Assembly (NCBI RefSeq): GCF_023264855.1 | Contig: NZ_JAHFUW010000001.1 | Coordinates: 123,086-187,085, forward strand | From: Herbiconiux sp. | GTDB lineage: Bacteria; Actinomycetota; Actinomycetes; Actinomycetales; Microbacteriaceae | Length of the DNA stretch: 64,000 nucleotides | Direction of reading: 5' to 3' | Shown: positions 9,646 through 18,830 of the stretch, piece by piece | How positions within the stretch are numbered: the first letter of the stretch is position 1 | How the letters are laid out: every line of letters begins with the position of its first letter | Notes under the pieces: generated by a model | What the model saw: only the letters and a program-made list of their open reading frames with translations | The model's database searches: none | Told to the model about the DNA's origin: nothing | Translations under genes and position numbers: made by a program

Positions 9646-10600
9646 GCGGTGTTCCCTTCTTCCAGACGGCCCCGGCGAAGTTCTCGAACCGCTCAGCCCG
9701 TGCGTCGTACTCTTCACGCAGGCTACGCGCCTTCATTCCACGCAACCTGAAAAGCAGCGCCCTGGAGAGCAGGCCGCCGCTGAAGATTCCGCGCCAGACG
9801 AACCTGCGCACAGGCCCGGCGTGGAACTCGCGCACGTAGTAGTCATAGGTATTCACCGCCCACATCGTGGAAACCTTCCCCCCGGCCTTGTTGACCGACG
9901 AACCGATGAGATGCGTCGCCTTGACGGAGGGGGTGACCACCACCCGGTAGCCGGCGAGCGAGACGCGGTGCGCGAACTCGATGTCCTCGCCGTACATGAA
10001 CCAGCGTTCCGACAGCAATCCCACCGTGCTCAGGGCCGGCTCGGTGACGTACAGCGCACATCCCGACACCCACTCGACGTCTTGCTCCACGGACGAATGG
10101 TGTCCCATGTACAGGTGTCGTCCGCGCAGGGCGCGCCAGCGGGGGAACGCCCGCGCGAGACCAGAGAAATGCGTGAACAGCGGCCACAGGGTGGGCTGAC
10201 GTCCGGCAGCCATCACAGCCACTGTCGGGCCGCTCTCGACCAGCGGCGCGATTATCCCGATCCGGGGATCGTTCCTCGCCGCTTCGCGGAGGCGCACCAC
10301 CGAGGCCCCATCGATCTGAGCATCCGGGTTCAGCAGGAAGACGTCGCGTCCGTGGGAGGCGCGGATGCCCGCATTGACAGCTTTCGCGAATCCGTCGTTC
10401 GACTCGGAGAGCACGAGAACATCGATCGCACCCCGCTGCTCGAACCGCCGCAGCATCTCGGGGGTGGAATCGCTGGACGCGTTGTCGACCACGACGATCT
10501 CGAGCCCCTCGCCACCGGCCAGCTGGTCCAGGCAGGCGGCGATGTCGTCCTCCGAGTTGAAGGTCACGATCACCACCGAGGTCTCGAAGCTGGGCGTCAT
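9638..10600 (-). CDS. GT2 family glycosyltransferase (rhamnosyltransferase-like)
   Basis: 320 aa. Begins MTPSFETSVVIVTFNSEDD, a canonical GT2 start, with VVDNASSDSTPEMLRRFE, a DPDA-type metal motif (LLNPDAQIDG) and the GGxxMYxEDxE-like segment ERWFMYGEDIEFAHRV typical of WbbL-like rhamnosyltransferases. Its ATG overlaps the previous stop (TGATG), so it is coupled to the upstream GT4 gene. It would add a sugar, possibly rhamnose, to the lipid-linked repeat on the cytoplasmic face. The frame is open further upstream, but that part lies inside the GT4 gene and is a shadow. Confidence 0.88.
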   Translation of the reverse strand: MTPSFETSVVIVTFNSEDDIAACLDQLAGGEGLEIVVVDNASSDSTPEMLRRFEQRGAIDVLVLSESNDGFAKAVNAGIRASHGRDVFLLNPDAQIDGASVVRLREAARNDPRIGIIAPLVESGPTVAVMAAGRQPTLWPLFTHFSGLARAFPRWRALRGRHLYMGHHSSVEQDVEWVSGCALYVTEPALSTVGLLSERWFMYGEDIEFAHRVSLAGYRVVVTPSVKATHLIGSSVNKAGGKVSTMWAVNTYDYYVREFHAGPVRRFVWRGIFSGGLLSRALLFRLRGMKARSLREEYDARAERFENFAGAVWKKGTPRD

Positions 10601-11760
10601 CACCGGGCCGCCTTTCGCGGGTTCTTCCTGCCGTTGTCCGCGGCCGTCTCGACGGCCGCGACGATTCCCCGGGCGTAGGACTCGGGTGAAAATCGGTCGA
10701 GCACGCTCAGCCTGCCTCGGCGGGCGAGCGAGCGGGCGAGGTCGTCGTCCACGACGATCTGCTCTAGGACCACCGCGAGCTGTTCGTCGTCGCCCACGGG
10801 GAACGACCGCCCGATCGAGGGGTCGTCGACGATCTCGACGAGACCCTGCACGTCGGATACCACGGTCGGCCGTTCTGCAGCCATTCCTTCCGCCGCCACC
10901 GTACCGAAAGGCTCGATCCGAGAGGGAACCACCAGAATGGAGGCGCGCTGGAGAAAAGGTGCGGCGTCGGACTGGAATCCTGCGAACTCGACTCGCGACT
11001 CGAGCTTCAGCTCTGAGACGAGCCCCTCGAGCTCGTGGAGGTACCACTCGTAACCGGAGAAGACCGAGCCGACCACCGTGAGCCGGGCGTCGATGCCGCG
11101 CTGCACCAGTCGCGCGAGAGCCCGGATCGCCACATCCGGACCCTTGCGCGGATTCAGCCGCCCAATGAACAGGATCTCCGGGCTGGGCCCGACGCCGTCG
11201 AACGCCGAGCGGAAATACGGTGCCCAGTCCTTGCCGTTGTACACGATGCGTGACTTGGCGGCCATGCGGAAGCCGCGGTCGATCACGTGCTGCATCGTCG
11301 ATGCGGAGTTCGACACCGCGACGTCGGCCAAGGTCAGCGGCGCCAACAGGACGCGTTGGGCGATGACGGGGATCTCCGTCTCGGCCTCCCGGACATGCAC
11401 CAGACTGGCACGCCGCGACATCCGGGCCGCGAGCAGCCACCACGGCTGTGTGATGGTGTTGGCGTAGACGACGTCCACGGCCTCGTCCCGCATGAGTCGG
11501 CGCGAGCGGGAAATCGTACGCGGCATACGGCCGATCAGCCCGATCAGCCCCTTGGGCTTCAGCAGGGCTTTGCGCAGCACCGGGAGATCGACGACCTCGA
11601 GCGATGCCCCGGCATCCGTGAACAACGGGCCGAGCGGACCGTCGCTGGGGAGCACCACGAGAACCTCATGCCCCGCCTGTACGAGTGCCGCGGCTGCTGC
11701 GACCGCCATCCGGTCGCTGCCGTAGAGTTCACTCCCCGGGTGGGCGAGCAATACTTTCAT
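10600..11760 (-). CDS. GT4 family glycosyltransferase
   Basis: 386 aa. N-terminal GT-B domain with LLAHPGSELYGSDRMAVAA and a C-terminal Rossmann domain with ILFIGRLNPRKGPDVAIRAL, VEFAGFQSDAAPFLQRASI and VVPSRIEPFGTVAAEGMAAE, the E-x7-E region of retaining GT4 enzymes. It overlaps the upstream DUF1972-type gene by 4 nt (ATGA) and the downstream GT2 by 1 nt, so three transferases form a tight minus-strand operon. Uses a nucleotide sugar donor, unknown here. Confidence 0.9.
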   Translation of the reverse strand: MKVLLAHPGSELYGSDRMAVAAAAALVQAGHEVLVVLPSDGPLGPLFTDAGASLEVVDLPVLRKALLKPKGLIGLIGRMPRTISRSRRLMRDEAVDVVYANTITQPWWLLAARMSRRASLVHVREAETEIPVIAQRVLLAPLTLADVAVSNSASTMQHVIDRGFRMAAKSRIVYNGKDWAPYFRSAFDGVGPSPEILFIGRLNPRKGPDVAIRALARLVQRGIDARLTVVGSVFSGYEWYLHELEGLVSELKLESRVEFAGFQSDAAPFLQRASILVVPSRIEPFGTVAAEGMAAERPTVVSDVQGLVEIVDDPSIGRSFPVGDDEQLAVVLEQIVVDDDLARSLARRGRLSVLDRFSPESYARGIVAAVETAADNGRKNPRKAAR

Positions 11761-12869
11761 TGTCGATGTCCATCAATGAGGTCGATCAAGGCCTTCTCGT
11801 AGCCGGCATTCACGCCGGCCCACGAGTAGCGCTCTCGACCGCGCTCGAAGGCACCCACGCTCAGCTCCTCTTGGCGCTGCGGCGAGGCCAGCACGGCACG
11901 GATTCCCGCCTCGATCGCCCCCGGGGTCGCGGCGACGAACTCCCCGTTGTCCGCAAGCACTTCGCGGTTGTAGACGGTGTCGCGTGCCACGATCGGCGCC
12001 CCGCAGGCCATGGCCTGCACGAGTGCCGGATTCGTGCCACCCACGCTGTGACCGTGGAAGTAGGCACCCGCGTGCTGCCACAGCGCGTTCAGCCGGCGAT
12101 CGTCACGCACGTGACCGAGCCACTGCAGATTGGGCATGCGATTTGCCAGCGCCGCGACGGCCTGGTCGATCTCGCCCCCGTAGCCGGCCGAACCGACCAT
12201 CACGACCTTGGTGTCCTCGGCCAAGCGCTCGGCCGCCGCGAGGAACTCGTTGATCGTGTTCTCCGGCACGAAACGCGCCACCACGAGTACATACTTGCGG
12301 TGTTCGAGGCCGTCTTCCACTGGCAGCTCGCCGGGCACATCGCCCCCGTAGGGAATGAACACGCCGCGGTCGACCTTGAAGTCAGCCCGCCAGCGCCGGC
12401 CGATCTCTTCGGCGTCGTAGACGAGCTGGTCGCCGAACCGGGCGGTGGCAGAGGCTCCCGCCACGAAGATACGTTTCGCCAAACCGCCCCACTTGTCGCG
12501 ATCCCACTCGATGCCGTCGACGTTCACCAGCGATGGGATACCGCGCGCCTTGAGGACGGGCAGCCAGAACCCGTTCGCCACATTCATCACGAGGGCGGCA
12601 TCGGGGCGTCGTCGCGCCGCGTCGAGGGTGGAACTGAGGCCGTAGGTGAGGGTACTCACCGACTTACTCTCGACACCCCACGTCACACGGGTCGTGACCC
12701 GGGCATCCGCCTCAGCGTCGACGGTGGAACCCTTGCGGCCATAGACCGTGACGTCCCACCCTTGTTCCGCAAGATACGGGGCGAGCTTGCGCACCGCCGT
12801 CTCGAACCCCCCGTAGTAACTGGGATATCCCCGGGTGCCGATGATTGCGACAGACCTGCGTACCGCCAA
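11757..12869 (-). CDS. DUF1972/GT4 glycosyltransferase (rhamnosyltransferase-type)
   Basis: 370 aa. A TTG start is chosen because GGAGGAA lies 5 nt upstream and the family's conserved opening (SVAIIGTRGYPSYYGGFETAVRKLAPYLAEQ) follows almost immediately; the frame is open to 12968. The GYPxxYGGFET motif marks the DUF1972 N-terminal domain of bacterial rhamnosyl/glucosyl transferases in capsule loci. The C-terminal domain has YVLVVARFVPENTINEFL and HGHSVGGTNPALVQAMACG. First gene of the three-transferase operon and divergent from the polymerase gene, so promoters for both lie in 12870-13019. Confidence 0.88.
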   Translation of the reverse strand: MAVRRSVAIIGTRGYPSYYGGFETAVRKLAPYLAEQGWDVTVYGRKGSTVDAEADARVTTRVTWGVESKSVSTLTYGLSSTLDAARRRPDAALVMNVANGFWLPVLKARGIPSLVNVDGIEWDRDKWGGLAKRIFVAGASATARFGDQLVYDAEEIGRRWRADFKVDRGVFIPYGGDVPGELPVEDGLEHRKYVLVVARFVPENTINEFLAAAERLAEDTKVVMVGSAGYGGEIDQAVAALANRMPNLQWLGHVRDDRRLNALWQHAGAYFHGHSVGGTNPALVQAMACGAPIVARDTVYNREVLADNGEFVAATPGAIEAGIRAVLASPQRQEELSVGAFERGRERYSWAGVNAGYEKALIDLIDGHRQ

Positions 12870-13019
12870 GTGTTCCTCCGTGGTCTTGAAAGGCAAGCCT
12901 ACCGGCCGAAGGCGGCACGCCAGCGATCTCGAAGGGCCGCATCGGGCCGCTTCGACGCCGAAGGACATTAGCGATTAGCATGGTGCATCGGGACGGGTGA
13001 GGTAAAGGGGGCAGCTCGA

Positions 13020-14438
13020 GTGAATTCCGCGAGAGCGACCACGGTCATCGCAACAGTGGCCGGAGCGGTGCTGTTCGTGGCCGTCGTCCTTGTGCTGGGC
13101 ATCCAGAACACGCTGATCGGCATCATCGTGCTGATCGCAACGGTCCTGCTGCTGCGATTCCCCACCGTCGGCGTCTACGCCCTTGTAATCCTCTTGCCGT
13201 TCAACGGGCTTGTGTCGCAGGTCACCGAAGGAACGCCGATCCCCGCGCTGTACGGTGCCGCGAAGGACTTCATCCTTCTCGGCCTGGTGGTGATCGCCAT
13301 GGTGACCGGCAGGATCCGGCGTGTTCCCGTCGCCGTCGTGACCCTGGTTTTCGCCACAATTCTGGTGGCCATGTTCTCCGCGGTCTTCACGAACGATCTC
13401 GTTCAGGCAAGCTACGGATGGCGAAATGACTATGAGCCCCTCCTTCTTTTGATCGCTGTCCCCGCGATAGTCGATTTCCGGGCCGTGCGGGGTATTCTCG
13501 GCACAGTCATCGTGATGGGACAGATCAGCGCGGCAGTGTCCGTACTCACCTGGACCCGAGGCCTTGATTGGTTGTTCGACATCGGGCGCCTGCCTGTCGC
13601 CAATCAGAGCGATTTCCCCACCTCACTGTTCAGTTCCGGCAACCTCTGGCCTCGCGCTTTCAGCCCCTACGTGGCTCCGAACGAGATGGCGGTGGTGATG
13701 AGCATCCTCATCGCGGTCGTCTGGCTGTTCCCTCGCCTGAAGCTCTCCACCCGACTCCTGCTCTCGGTGCTCCCGATAGTCGCCATCGTGCTTTCCGGCT
13801 CACGAAGCGCCCTCCTCGGCGGGATCGTGGTCGGCTGCGTTCTGGCTGCTCGCGCGATCCACTCGCGTTCGAATCTGCTGTCGGTGACGTTCCTGGCCAT
13901 CGCCGGTCTGGGCGTGGCTGCCGGAGCCGGGTTGTACATCACGAACCGACTCGGCGATGGCGGTGACCCGTCGCTCGGCGGCCATTCGTCGAGCCTGGAG
14001 GAGGGCATCCAGGCTCTCGTCCAAAACCCATTCGGCGTCGGTCTCGGCCTGGTCGGGCCTCGCGCCAGAAACCTCGATACCTCCTACCACGTGGAGAGCT
14101 TCTGGTTGCTGATAGGGCTTGAGTCGGGAATAGTCGTCCTGGTCTTGTTCGTGATCCTGATGGTGTTCCTGGCCAGGCGCTCCGTCGCCGCCAAGACCGA
14201 TCTCGGCTTCTTGGCGGCCGCCGCGCTGGCGGCCAGCCTGGTGAGTCAGCTGGTGCTTCCCACGCTCCAGGAAGGAGCGGTGAGCTTCCTCCTCTGGACG
14301 ATCGTCGGGCTCTCACTGATAGCCCTCCAGCACGAGAACGAACCCGTTGCCGACGAGTCGGCACCCACCTTCACAGCCTCGTCGCAGCCAGGTCGGGCGA
14401 TTGCGAAGGCACCACTCCCCCGACCACACGGCACCTGA
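13020..14438 (+). CDS. O-antigen ligase/polymerase-like (Wzy-type) membrane protein
   Basis: 472 aa with about 11 hydrophobic segments and a large extracytoplasmic loop around residues 300-360 that precedes the last helices, as in O-antigen polymerases and ligases. The GTG start has AGGTAAAGGGGG upstream. The C-terminal ~35 residues are polar (PTFTASSQPGRAIAKAPLPRPH). In an EPS locus with Wzz-type co-polymerases this is the best candidate for the polymerase that joins repeat units outside the membrane. Sequence identity in this family is low, so polymerase versus ligase is inference. Confidence 0.78.
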   Translation: MNSARATTVIATVAGAVLFVAVVLVLGIQNTLIGIIVLIATVLLLRFPTVGVYALVILLPFNGLVSQVTEGTPIPALYGAAKDFILLGLVVIAMVTGRIRRVPVAVVTLVFATILVAMFSAVFTNDLVQASYGWRNDYEPLLLLIAVPAIVDFRAVRGILGTVIVMGQISAAVSVLTWTRGLDWLFDIGRLPVANQSDFPTSLFSSGNLWPRAFSPYVAPNEMAVVMSILIAVVWLFPRLKLSTRLLLSVLPIVAIVLSGSRSALLGGIVVGCVLAARAIHSRSNLLSVTFLAIAGLGVAAGAGLYITNRLGDGGDPSLGGHSSSLEEGIQALVQNPFGVGLGLVGPRARNLDTSYHVESFWLLIGLESGIVVLVLFVILMVFLARRSVAAKTDLGFLAAAALAASLVSQLVLPTLQEGAVSFLLWTIVGLSLIALQHENEPVADESAPTFTASSQPGRAIAKAPLPRPHGT

Positions 14439-14604
14439 CACATCGGAAGATCCGGAGCAGCGCGCTTCGCGACCCTCGCCCCCGAGCCCACAACTGGCCT
14501 ACAGCCATCTAGAATGTGCAGAACGACTGCCCGGGTCACCGATGACCCAGCGCACTGTTACGCGGTTCGTGGTCGTGCTGTGTTCTGGGGGGAATAGGCA
14601 TTCG

Positions 14605-15073
14605 ATGACACGACTTCACCGATGGGGCGTCAGAGCTGTCTTCGCGGTCGCCGTGCTCCTGATCCCAATCGAGCTGCTGGTCCAACGTTCGATCGGCGAA
14701 CAGCCGTATCCAGGGATATACCAGCCCGATTTCCGGGGCACTCCTCTTTCCGCAGACGGTCGTATCCGGATCACGGAGACCACCGCAAGCGTTCAGTTCG
14801 AGGACGGAACCAGGACGAGCTTCGACTGGCACGAACTCGTCCCCCCCCACGTCGTTGTCGGATGCCGCAGTGTTCCGGACGGCTTTCGGTACGCAAACTG
14901 CCGCCGATGCTCCCGCGAGCCGATCGTTCCTGTCGCAGAGGATGGCCGAGCTGTTCCCGGAAAGGGTGGTCACCTCGGTGATCTTCTTCTGGAAATCGTC
15001 CACCGCCGACATCGTGAGCCATGACATCGCACCCTTCAGGATCGACGAGCGGGTCGTAGTGGACCTGCGATGA
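14605..15073 (+). pseudogene. Membrane-anchored hypothetical partner of HTTM protein, frameshifted at an 8-C run
   Basis: The first ~80 codons encode one membrane segment (VRAVFAVAVLLIPIELLV) and a periplasmic part ending FDWHELVPP. At the C8 tract 14841-14848 the sensible reading moves +1: with seven C the protein continues TSLSDAAVFRTAFGTQT and ends FRIDERVVVDLR, whose TGA overlaps the next ATG (ATGA). Read as given, the first frame instead yields Cys/Arg-rich shadow sequence ending at 15024. Composite length ~155 aa. The overlap with the next gene argues that the shifted frame is the real C-terminus. Could be a sequencing error, a recent mutation or slippage-based phase variation. Function unknown. 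Confidence 0.72.
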
Positions 15074-16137
15074 CTCGCATTCTCTCTTCCTTCGACCGTT
15101 GGGCGAACCGTTCACCACTCATCCGAGCCGACCTCGCTCGATATCGCGTCGTGTACGCCGTCCTCGTCCTGCTGACCATGCCCAATGAGCTGTTCACCTC
15201 AAGCATCCCCAGGGCCTATTTCGCGCCGCCTCCGGGCCCGTTCAGCCTCTTGGACGGCCCCCCTCCGTTCGAAGTGCTCGTAGCCTTCCAGGTTCTGCTC
15301 GCGGTAGCCCTCGCTGCTCTGGCGGTCGGCGTATTCGTGGTGCCGGCATCACTGGTCACGGCGGTCTGCCTGTGTTTTCTTTGGGGGATCCTCTTCAGCT
15401 ACGGAAAGATCGACCACTCGATCTTCCTCGTCCTGGTGCCGCTGTTACTCGCCGTGGCAGGTTGGTCGAAGTCGAACGCACAAATCAGGCACTGGCCGAT
15501 CCGCCTGCTCGCCGTGCTGATCGGCGTCGGCTTCGTGACCGCGGCCATGCCCAAGTTGACCAGCGGGTGGCTGGACCCGTCGACTCAGGCAACCAAGGGT
15601 CATCTGATCCTGAAGCTGTTCGGACAAGACCCGGATGGATGGCTTTACAGCGTGGCCACATCGATCCAGCCGTCAGCGCTCTGGGAGATCGTCGACATCG
15701 CAACGGTGGTGTTGGAGTTCAGCGTGATCCTCAGCGTGCTCAGCTGGAAATGGTTCAGGGTGACACTCGCCGTGCTCAGTTTTTTCCATCTCGGGGTCTT
15801 GCTCACCTTCGACATCGGCTTCTCGGCGAATCTCATCGCCTACGGGGCGTTCGTGTCCTGGGCCTCATTCGGCGGGCCGCGCGTCACGGCGAGGGCGTCC
15901 CGCGCCGCTCCCACTCGCTGGCCTCTGCCGCTGCGATTGGGAGCTGTCGTGGTGATCGCGGCGGGCGCGCTCGCGCTCTCGACCGTAGATATTGCGGTGT
16001 TCGAGATCTTCGTCCGGCGGCTGATCGTAATCGGCGGGGCGGTCGGCGGGGCAACCTACCTCGTCGTTCTGACGCGCCGAAGGATTCAGGCACGCAGGGG
16101 TCGGGAGAATCAGGCGGGACAGGTCCTCACTCGATAG
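15070..16137 (+). CDS. HTTM-domain (vitamin K-dependent gamma-carboxylase-like) membrane protein
   Basis: 355 aa, about eight transmembrane helices. The N-terminal pattern (RADLARYRVVYAVLVLLTMP...), GKIDHSIFLVLVPLLLAVAGWS and the AAMPKLTSGWL segment resemble bacterial HTTM proteins, distant relatives of gamma-glutamyl carboxylase. It starts inside the stop of the preceding frameshifted gene, so the two are likely translated together. Bacterial HTTM proteins have no established general function; here it may serve EPS or cell-surface maturation. The 3' end overlaps the convergent oxidoreductase gene by 11 nt. Confidence 0.7.
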   Translation: MTRILSSFDRWANRSPLIRADLARYRVVYAVLVLLTMPNELFTSSIPRAYFAPPPGPFSLLDGPPPFEVLVAFQVLLAVALAALAVGVFVVPASLVTAVCLCFLWGILFSYGKIDHSIFLVLVPLLLAVAGWSKSNAQIRHWPIRLLAVLIGVGFVTAAMPKLTSGWLDPSTQATKGHLILKLFGQDPDGWLYSVATSIQPSALWEIVDIATVVLEFSVILSVLSWKWFRVTLAVLSFFHLGVLLTFDIGFSANLIAYGAFVSWASFGGPRVTARASRAAPTRWPLPLRLGAVVVIAAGALALSTVDIAVFEIFVRRLIVIGGAVGGATYLVVLTRRRIQARRGRENQAGQVLTR

Positions 16138-17568
16138 CCAGGCTGGGAGCGCGAAGGCCGAACACGTCGCGCAGTGCGGTGCGGGCGGCGTAGTAGCCGC
16201 ACAGACCGTGCACTCCCGTGGCGGGAGGCGTGGAGGACGAGGCGAGGTACACACCCGTTGCCGGAGTGCGCCACGGGCGGGGCGAGAAGACCGGCCGGAT
16301 CAGCATCTGCGCCAGCGAGAGCGCGCCGGACGAGATGTCGCCGCCGACGAAGTTCGGATCGTAGTGCTCGAGCTGCTGCGCCGACATCGACGCCGAGGCC
16401 TCGACGACGTCGCGGAAACCCGGAGCGTACTTCTCCACCTCACGGGTGATGATCTCGGTGGGATCGACCGTCGAACCGCGGGGAACGTGGATGTACGCCC
16501 ACAGCACGTGCTTCCGGCCGGTGCACGGCTCGGGTCGACGACGCTCGGCTGGGAGACGAGAACGTACGGCTCGTGCGGCATCCGGCCCGCAGCGACCTCG
16601 GCCTCCGCCTTCGCGATGCTCGAACGGGTGCCGCCGAGATGGAGGGTCGGCGTGCGCCGCGCCTCGTCGTTCGACCACGGCACCGCGGCGGACAACGCGA
16701 AGTCGGCTTTCGCGATGCCGTCGCCGAAGCGGAAACGCCGCAACGCCGCCCGGTAGGCGGCCGGCAACCGATCACCCGCGATCCGGTTCAGAGAGGCGGC
16801 CGACACGTCGAGCACGGTCGCTCGGGCGGTGGGCAGCGATTCGAGTCCTTCGACGTCGACGCCGGTGAAGACGCGACCCCCGTGCGCGAGGAAGTCGTCC
16901 TCCAGCGCACCGATGATCGCCTGGCTGCCGCCCACGGGCACGGGCCACCCCCGGGCGTGGGCATGGGCAGCCAGCACCAGGCCGGCCCCGGAGGACGCGA
17001 GGCCCGGCATCCGGCCGATGCTGTGGGCGCTGACGCCGCTGAGCATCGCCCGCGCGGTCTCGCCCCGGAAGCGCCGGTTCCAGGCCGGGCCTCCTTGCTC
17101 CAGGGTGAGCAGTCCGAAGCGGATCGCCGTCAGCGGATCGCGCGGCATCCGCAGGAGCTGCGAGCCGGTGAAGTCGGTGACGCCGTCGATGTGCTCGACC
17201 AGCGCTCCGAAGAGCGAACGCCACGCCCTCCCGTCCGGGCCCAGGGCGTCTGCGGTGCGGTCCAGGTCCCGATAGGCCACTCCCGCCGACCCTGCCTGGA
17301 GCGGATGCACGTAGGAGATCTCGGGCACGGCGAACTCGATGCGTCTCGCCAGCTGGAAGGCACGGAAGAACGGCGACGCCAGACCCATCGGATGCACCGC
17401 CGACCCCACGTCGTGGTGGAAACCCGGAAGCGTCAGCTCTCGCGTGCGCGCGCCGCCGCCGAGCGTCTCACCCCGCTCGTAGAGATCGACCGACAGCCCG
17501 GCGCGCGCCATCGTGACGGCGGCGGCGAGCCCGTTCGGGCCACCGCCGATCACGTTCACGTCGGCCAT
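16127..17568 (-). pseudogene. Phytoene desaturase-like FAD/NAD(P) oxidoreductase, one-base frameshift
   Basis: Codons 1 to ~350 (17568 to ~16517) encode an amine-oxidase/CrtI-like enzyme: dinucleotide-binding VIGGGPNGLAAAVTMARAG and DLYERGETLGGGARTREL. At ~16511-16520 the frame breaks: VVDPSRAPAG should be followed by KHVLWAYIHVPRGSTVDPTE, found in another frame and continuing to the C-terminal motif TPPATGVHGLCGYYAARTAL that closes the FAD site, stop at 16127. Restoring one base gives ~480 aa, a normal length for the family. As given, the first frame runs on to 16300 with nonsense. It lies 12 nt after the preceding secreted-protein gene. Substrate unknown. Either a broken gene or a sequencing error. 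Confidence 0.83.
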
Positions 17569-17580
17569 GTCGTCAGCCGC

Positions 17581-18666
17581 TCAGAGCGGCGGCGCGGTCA
17601 CGGCGCGGGGTGGGAGAAGGAGCTCGAATCGAGGAACCCCTTCGGTCCGCGGCGCCGATGCGGCAGACGAGTCGAACACGTCGACGTGGAATCTGCTCTC
17701 GTTCTTCTTCGCTGCCCGGCGGGTGAAGGTTCCCGCGAGACTGAAACGGGCCCGGGAGCCCGCCGGCCGCGGGCTGGTCGCGACCGCCCGACGCCCGTCG
17801 AAGGCGGGAAGGTCCAGATCGACCCGCGAACGACCGGTGGGCGCGATCGACCGCGCGGGGAGGTGCAGGTCCATCGAGGCGGTCGCGGCCGCCTCGAGCA
17901 CCGGGCGCGATCCCGGATTCCATTCCGGGAGGCCCGCCGTGTCCACCTTCGGCGCCGCCGACGTAGATGCGCCCACCAGCGCCGAGATGTCGAGATTGTC
18001 GGGCATGGGCGTCGAGACCCGATCCGCCATCGACGGCGACGCTCCCTGCGGGAGCAGTGATACCGCTGCGAGCGACCGCAGGCGGGCGAGCCGGAAACGC
18101 GAGACGACGAAGGAGATGATGGCCGCGACCATCATCAGGCCCGCCGCGCCCCCGCCGAGGATCAAGGGCGCCAGATCACGCGCGGTTCCGCTGGAGGGCG
18201 GGTAGAACGGCGCGAAGATGTCGACCGCCGGGATCGGCGTGGCGCTCGGCGTCGGAGTGGGCGTCGGGGTCACGACCGGCGTCTCCACAGGCACGACCGG
18301 GGCCTCATCGACGTCCCCGTCGCTGTCGTCGAAGAAGGTTTCGCCGCCGTCGTCGGGCTCCTCCACCGGAGCCACCGGCTCGACGGGAACCGGCTCGGGC
18401 ACGGGCGCCTCGGTGGGCTGCGGTTCGGGCTCGGCGGTGGGTTCGGGCTCGGCCGTGGGTTCGGGCACGATCGTCGGCTCGGGTTCCGGCTCCGGATCGA
18501 CCGGCTGACCGGTCGGGATGACGGGTTCCATCGGGCTCGCGTGCCATCCGGTGCCCGGTTGCATCGAGGCGAAGGCCGCGGCCGCACCCGTCAGGGGAAC
18601 GGCGGCCAGCAGCACCGAGGCGGCCGCGGCGGAGAGCGACAGACCAAGCACGCGTCTCGATCTCAT
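17581..18666 (-). CDS. Secreted Pro/Glu-rich membrane-anchored protein, function unknown
   Basis: 361 aa from an ATG preceded by GGGGGG; the frame is open to 18789 but the ATG at 18666 starts a clean signal peptide (RSRRVLGLSLSAAAASVLLAA...). Residues ~45-160 are a low-complexity stalk of PEPEPTIVPEPTAEPEPTA-type repeats and an acidic patch (DDSDGDVDEAP). A transmembrane helix (ILGGGAAGLMMVAAIISFVVS) lies near residue 190, followed by a ~150-aa cytoplasmic tail with no family recognised. The topology resembles a surface stalk with an inward-facing tail. First gene of a pair with the oxidoreductase; divergent from the Wzz/BY-kinase. Confidence 0.72.
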   Translation of the reverse strand: MRSRRVLGLSLSAAAASVLLAAVPLTGAAAAFASMQPGTGWHASPMEPVIPTGQPVDPEPEPEPTIVPEPTAEPEPTAEPEPQPTEAPVPEPVPVEPVAPVEEPDDGGETFFDDSDGDVDEAPVVPVETPVVTPTPTPTPSATPIPAVDIFAPFYPPSSGTARDLAPLILGGGAAGLMMVAAIISFVVSRFRLARLRSLAAVSLLPQGASPSMADRVSTPMPDNLDISALVGASTSAAPKVDTAGLPEWNPGSRPVLEAAATASMDLHLPARSIAPTGRSRVDLDLPAFDGRRAVATSPRPAGSRARFSLAGTFTRRAAKKNESRFHVDVFDSSAASAPRTEGVPRFELLLPPRAVTAPPL

Positions 18667-18830
18667 CTGACCCCCCGTAGCCGTCGAAAGCACCCACCCG
18701 ATGTCGAGCGCCAGCCTGCCCAATTCTACAGTGCTCGCCGAGTGTGGAAGAATCGAGCTCGGGGATCGGGTGGATCGGCAGTCTGTCATCGTCCGTACCC
18801 CGTCGAGTGGATGACGAGAGGCAACTGCGA

